A stretch of DNA of 15,641 nucleotides, from contig CAJTPC010000013.1 of NCBI GenBank assembly GCA_910578245.1, positions 1 through 15,641 of the forward strand, in the 5' to 3' direction. Under the pieces are notes generated by a model. That model did no database searches. It was not told where the DNA came from and saw nothing but the letters and a program-made list of their open reading frames with translations. Source of the DNA: an uncultured Christensenella sp. Lineage in GTDB: Bacteria > Bacillota > Clostridia > Christensenellales > UBA3700. Positions within the stretch are counted from its first letter, which is position 1. Each line of letters opens with the position of its first letter. This document shows, piece after piece, positions 13,064 to 15,641 of this stretch. The translations under genes and the position numbers were made by a program.

Positions 13064-15562
13064 TTATTTAGCTTTCTTTGAGGCTTTAGCTTCTTCTTTA
13101 GCTTTAGCCTTTTCTGCCTTTTTCTTTGCTTTATCTTCTTCGTCGCCGCCGATATTCTTGAGGACCAAACCTAAGCCCTTGAAGAATTTGCCGTTCATAA
13201 TAGTGACAACTCCGTCAACCATCTTCATGTTGAACATGCCTTGCGAGGAGAAAGCCAAAGCTCTCATCGGGGAGGTCTTCATTACTTCGTAAATCATGAG
13301 GTAGTTGGGGTCGTCTTTCTTGGCTTTCATGCTCATTCTTATTGCAGGCTTTGCAATCTTGAGAGCAAATCTAGCGAGTCCGCTTGTATGCGCCATATCT
13401 TCAAAGGAGTCATCCTCAGTGAATTCGCCTTTCTTAGCCATCTTGCGGTAATCTTCTTTGATGTCAAGACCTGACATTGCTACGAATTCTTCTTTGGTAA
13501 TTTCCTTGCTTGCGCTAGGAGCGGAGTACCAGGTGCCTTCCGGAGTTGGAATAATTTCAGCAGTATCGGTAGAAGTTACCGTTACTGTATCTTCAAGACG
13601 GATATCTCTGCTTGACGCGCCGATCATAATCTTGAAATCACCGCTTTCAACTTGCCAATCGCTCGCGTTTACGTTGTAGAATGCAAAACTGCGCTTGTCA
13701 AGAGAGAAAGTAACGCTCTTCTTTTCGCCGGGTTCTAGAGATACCTTTTCAAAGCCCTTGAGCTGTTGAGCAGGAGTGTATACGCTTGACTCAACGTCGC
13801 CTACGTAAAGTTGTACGATTTCTTTACCTTCTACGTCGCCAACGTTTTGTACGTCTACTGTTACTGTCAACGTATCTTGGTCGGTTATGTTCTTGGACGA
13901 CAAAGTAATATTTGAATATTCAAAGTTGGTATAAGAGAGACCGTGACCGAATGGGAAGAGTACAGGTACGTTTGCCGTATTGAAATATCTGTATCCCACG
14001 TATAGACCTTCTCTGTATTCTACGCTGAATCTTGCGCCGGGGAAGTTCTGAGTTGAAGGAACGTCTTCGAGTTTAAGCGCAAATGTTTCCGCCAATTTTC
14101 CGCATGGGTTAGCTTTGCCAAGCAAGAGGTCTACGCATGCTTCGCCGGAAGACTGACCGCCGAGATACATGCAAAGCACACTGCGTACCTTGTCAATCCA
14201 AGGCATTTCTACGCTCGCGCCCATAGTAAGCACTACGTTGACGTTCTTATTTACTTGAGCAAGTTCGTCAATCAATAAGTTGTGGCTTTCGGGCATATTA
14301 ATATGCTTTCTGTCAAAGCCTTCTGCTTCATATCTGTCAGGCAATCCTGCGACTACGAGTACAGTGTCATAATTCTTTGCAAGCTCTACAGCGTTTTTGC
14401 GGAGTTTAGCGTTCTTCTTGACAGACTCGTCAGAGAGGTCGTAACCGCTTGTGAATTCATATTCTACGCCTGCATCGCGCAAACTTTGTTCGATGCTGGT
14501 AATTTTGGTGCAGTTTACGAAAGAAGAACCTGCTCCTTGGAATCTCGGCTGTATAGCGAGTTCGCCAACGAGCAATACTTTTTGCGACTTGAGTGGCAAT
14601 GAGCCGTCGTTTTTGAGCAATATAGCGCATTCTTTAGCGATATTCTTAGCAATTTGATAATGTTGCTCTTTATCGTAAGTAGCGTCAGTCGGATTTTCCT
14701 TAGACGTCATTACGAGGTCGAGGATTCTATCCACAGCTTGATCTAATACGCTTTCATCGAGAGAGCCGTCTTTGACAGCTTTAACTATAAGTTTGTCATT
14801 CATACCGCCGCTTGAAGGCATTTCTAGGTCGTGACCGGATTTGATGCCGTCCACACGCTTGTTTGTAGCGCCCCAGTCGCTTACTACAAGACCTTCAAAG
14901 CCCCATTCATCTCTCAAGACTTTGTTGAGCAGGAAGTTGTTTTCCGTAGCGTAAGTGTCATTGATAAGATTGTAAGACGCCATTATCGAGCGAGGTTGAG
15001 ATTGCTTTACGGCAATTTCAAAAGGCAAGAGATAGAGTTCTCTCAAAGTTCTCTCGTCAACAACGGAGTTGATTGTCATACGGTAGGTTTCTTGGTTGTT
15101 TGCGCAATAGTGCTTAATAGACGTTCCTATATTCTTACTTTGAACGCCGTTGATAAAACTGGCGGAGAGCATACCTGCGAGATATGGGTCTTCAGAGAAG
15201 TATTCGAAGTTACGTCCGCAAAGTGGACTTCTTTTGATATTCGTACCCGGTCCGAGAACCATGGCTACGTTTTCTGCAACTGCTTCTTCGCCTATCGCTT
15301 GTCCAAGGGTGTAGAGCAATGACTTATCCCAAGATGAAGCCGTAGCCGCGGCGGTAGGGAAGCATATAGCGTCAACCGATACGTTAAGGCTGGTAGATAC
15401 TCCGCTTGAATCTTGCTTTCTCAATCCGTGAGGACCGTCGCACATCATAACTGAGGGGATGCCCAATCTTTCGACTTCTTTGGTGTGCCACATATCCTTG
15501 CCTGAACAAAGACCGGCTTTTTCTTCCAAAGTCATTTGTGCAATTAAATCTGCATATTTCAT
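13064..15562 (-). CDS. GH3 beta-glucosidase, cytoplasmic, with C-terminal extension
   Basis: An 832-aa retaining glycosidase that releases terminal beta-linked glucose. The N-terminal GH3 barrel (about 1-290) contains CDGPHGLR (41-48), GRNFEYFSEDP (116-126), KHYCANNQE (150-158) and VVSDWGA (226-232) with the nucleophile Asp229. The GH3_C domain (about 310-545) carries YEAEGFDR with probable acid/base Glu414, and is followed by a fibronectin-III-like domain (about 580-655). A further ~150 residues follow, including an MSGLDIKEDYRK helix, a PMRALAFSSQG segment and a Lys/Ala/Glu-rich end. No signal peptide is present, so it acts on imported sugars. The ATG at 15562 is chosen because AGGAG lies 8 nt upstream; an in-frame GTG at 15571 overlaps that SD. 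Own promoter and terminator; monocistronic. Confidence 0.93.
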   Translation of the reverse strand: MKYADLIAQMTLEEKAGLCSGKDMWHTKEVERLGIPSVMMCDGPHGLRKQDSSGVSTSLNVSVDAICFPTAAATASSWDKSLLYTLGQAIGEEAVAENVAMVLGPGTNIKRSPLCGRNFEYFSEDPYLAGMLSASFINGVQSKNIGTSIKHYCANNQETYRMTINSVVDERTLRELYLLPFEIAVKQSQPRSIMASYNLINDTYATENNFLLNKVLRDEWGFEGLVVSDWGATNKRVDGIKSGHDLEMPSSGGMNDKLIVKAVKDGSLDESVLDQAVDRILDLVMTSKENPTDATYDKEQHYQIAKNIAKECAILLKNDGSLPLKSQKVLLVGELAIQPRFQGAGSSFVNCTKITSIEQSLRDAGVEYEFTSGYDLSDESVKKNAKLRKNAVELAKNYDTVLVVAGLPDRYEAEGFDRKHINMPESHNLLIDELAQVNKNVNVVLTMGASVEMPWIDKVRSVLCMYLGGQSSGEACVDLLLGKANPCGKLAETFALKLEDVPSTQNFPGARFSVEYREGLYVGYRYFNTANVPVLFPFGHGLSYTNFEYSNITLSSKNITDQDTLTVTVDVQNVGDVEGKEIVQLYVGDVESSVYTPAQQLKGFEKVSLEPGEKKSVTFSLDKRSFAFYNVNASDWQVESGDFKIMIGASSRDIRLEDTVTVTSTDTAEIIPTPEGTWYSAPSASKEITKEEFVAMSGLDIKEDYRKMAKKGEFTEDDSFEDMAHTSGLARFALKIAKPAIRMSMKAKKDDPNYLMIYEVMKTSPMRALAFSSQGMFNMKMVDGVVTIMNGKFFKGLGLVLKNIGGDEEDKAKKKAEKAKAKEEAKASKKAK

Positions 15563-15598
15563 AATTTTCACTCCTGTGGTATTTTGAATAATAATATA

Positions 15599-15627
15599 AT
15601 GATACCATAATTTAATTATAATTTCAA
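15599..15627 (-). promoter_or_regulatory. Promoter of the GH3 gene
   Basis: On the minus strand TTGAAA (15622-15627) and TATCAT (15599-15604) are 17 nt apart in a very AT-rich region, about 36 nt upstream of the ATG. Confidence 0.65.
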
Positions 15628-15641
15628 TATATTTATATAAT

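Noticed and set aside
14831..15322. Long open frame antisense to the GH3 gene (163 codons), and similar antisense frames in the ATPase and transporter genes
   Set aside because: Codon-bias shadows of real genes with no SD or recognisable protein motifs.
15563..15571. GTG start extending the GH3 enzyme by 3 residues
   Set aside because: The GTG overlaps the AGGAG ribosome binding site that serves the ATG at 15562.

Overview
The window looks like a chromosomal segment of a low-GC Bacillota (Clostridia-type, probably gut-associated) bacterium. The evidence is the AT-rich intergenic DNA with sigma-A promoters (several exact TTGACA-17-TATAAT types), strong AGGAGG ribosome binding sites, a BspA-like leucine-rich-repeat lipoprotein, a ComF protein, a split HMA/CadA-type metal exporter, GH13 and GH3 glycosidases with a GPH sugar transporter, and tRNAs of Firmicutes type. 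No insertion sequence, CRISPR array, rRNA or complete mobile element is visible.

Layout: 1-1070 is a decayed accessory strip. It holds a 57-aa orphan ORF, a strong hairpin, the C-terminal remnant of a type-A chloramphenicol acetyltransferase carrying the HHxxxDG motif, and a DUF3788 gene broken by a one-base frameshift. 1153-2319 (-) is an LRR lipoprotein. 2508-4165 (+) is a two-gene unit: a cysteine-rich membrane protein of unknown function and a short Ppx/GppA phosphatase. 4327-4485 (+) carries initiator and elongator tRNA-Met under one promoter and one terminator, flanked by two inverted arrays of degenerate 7-nt repeats. 4550-4747 (-) is an XRE-type helix-turn-helix remnant.

4751-7515 (-) is a metal-efflux operon: an SmtB/CzrA-like ArsR repressor, a free HMA metal-binding protein, a foldable ~200-nt gap with a 24-codon ORF, then a Zn/Cd P1B-type ATPase. 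A perfect promoter and a TGAA-N6-TTCA operator lie upstream. The ATPase operon and the tRNA operon converge on one bidirectional terminator. 7619-10652 (+) is a likely operon of a DUF3592 membrane protein, ComF and an oligo-1,6-glucosidase-like GH13 enzyme. It converges on a GPH-family transporter (10728-12380, -) through a shared bidirectional terminator. 12803-12878 (-) is tRNA-Asn, and 13064-15562 (-) is a cytoplasmic GH3 beta-glucosidase. The carbohydrate genes fit uptake of oligosaccharides followed by intracellular alpha- and beta-glucoside hydrolysis.

The items most worth a second look are the heptamer arrays around the tRNA-Met pair, the possible three-way-junction RNA plus small ORF inside the metal operon, the T-stem mismatches of the initiator tRNA, the cysteine-rich membrane protein paired with Ppx, and the two pseudogene remnants at the left edge. 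No complete new system can be claimed from sequence alone.
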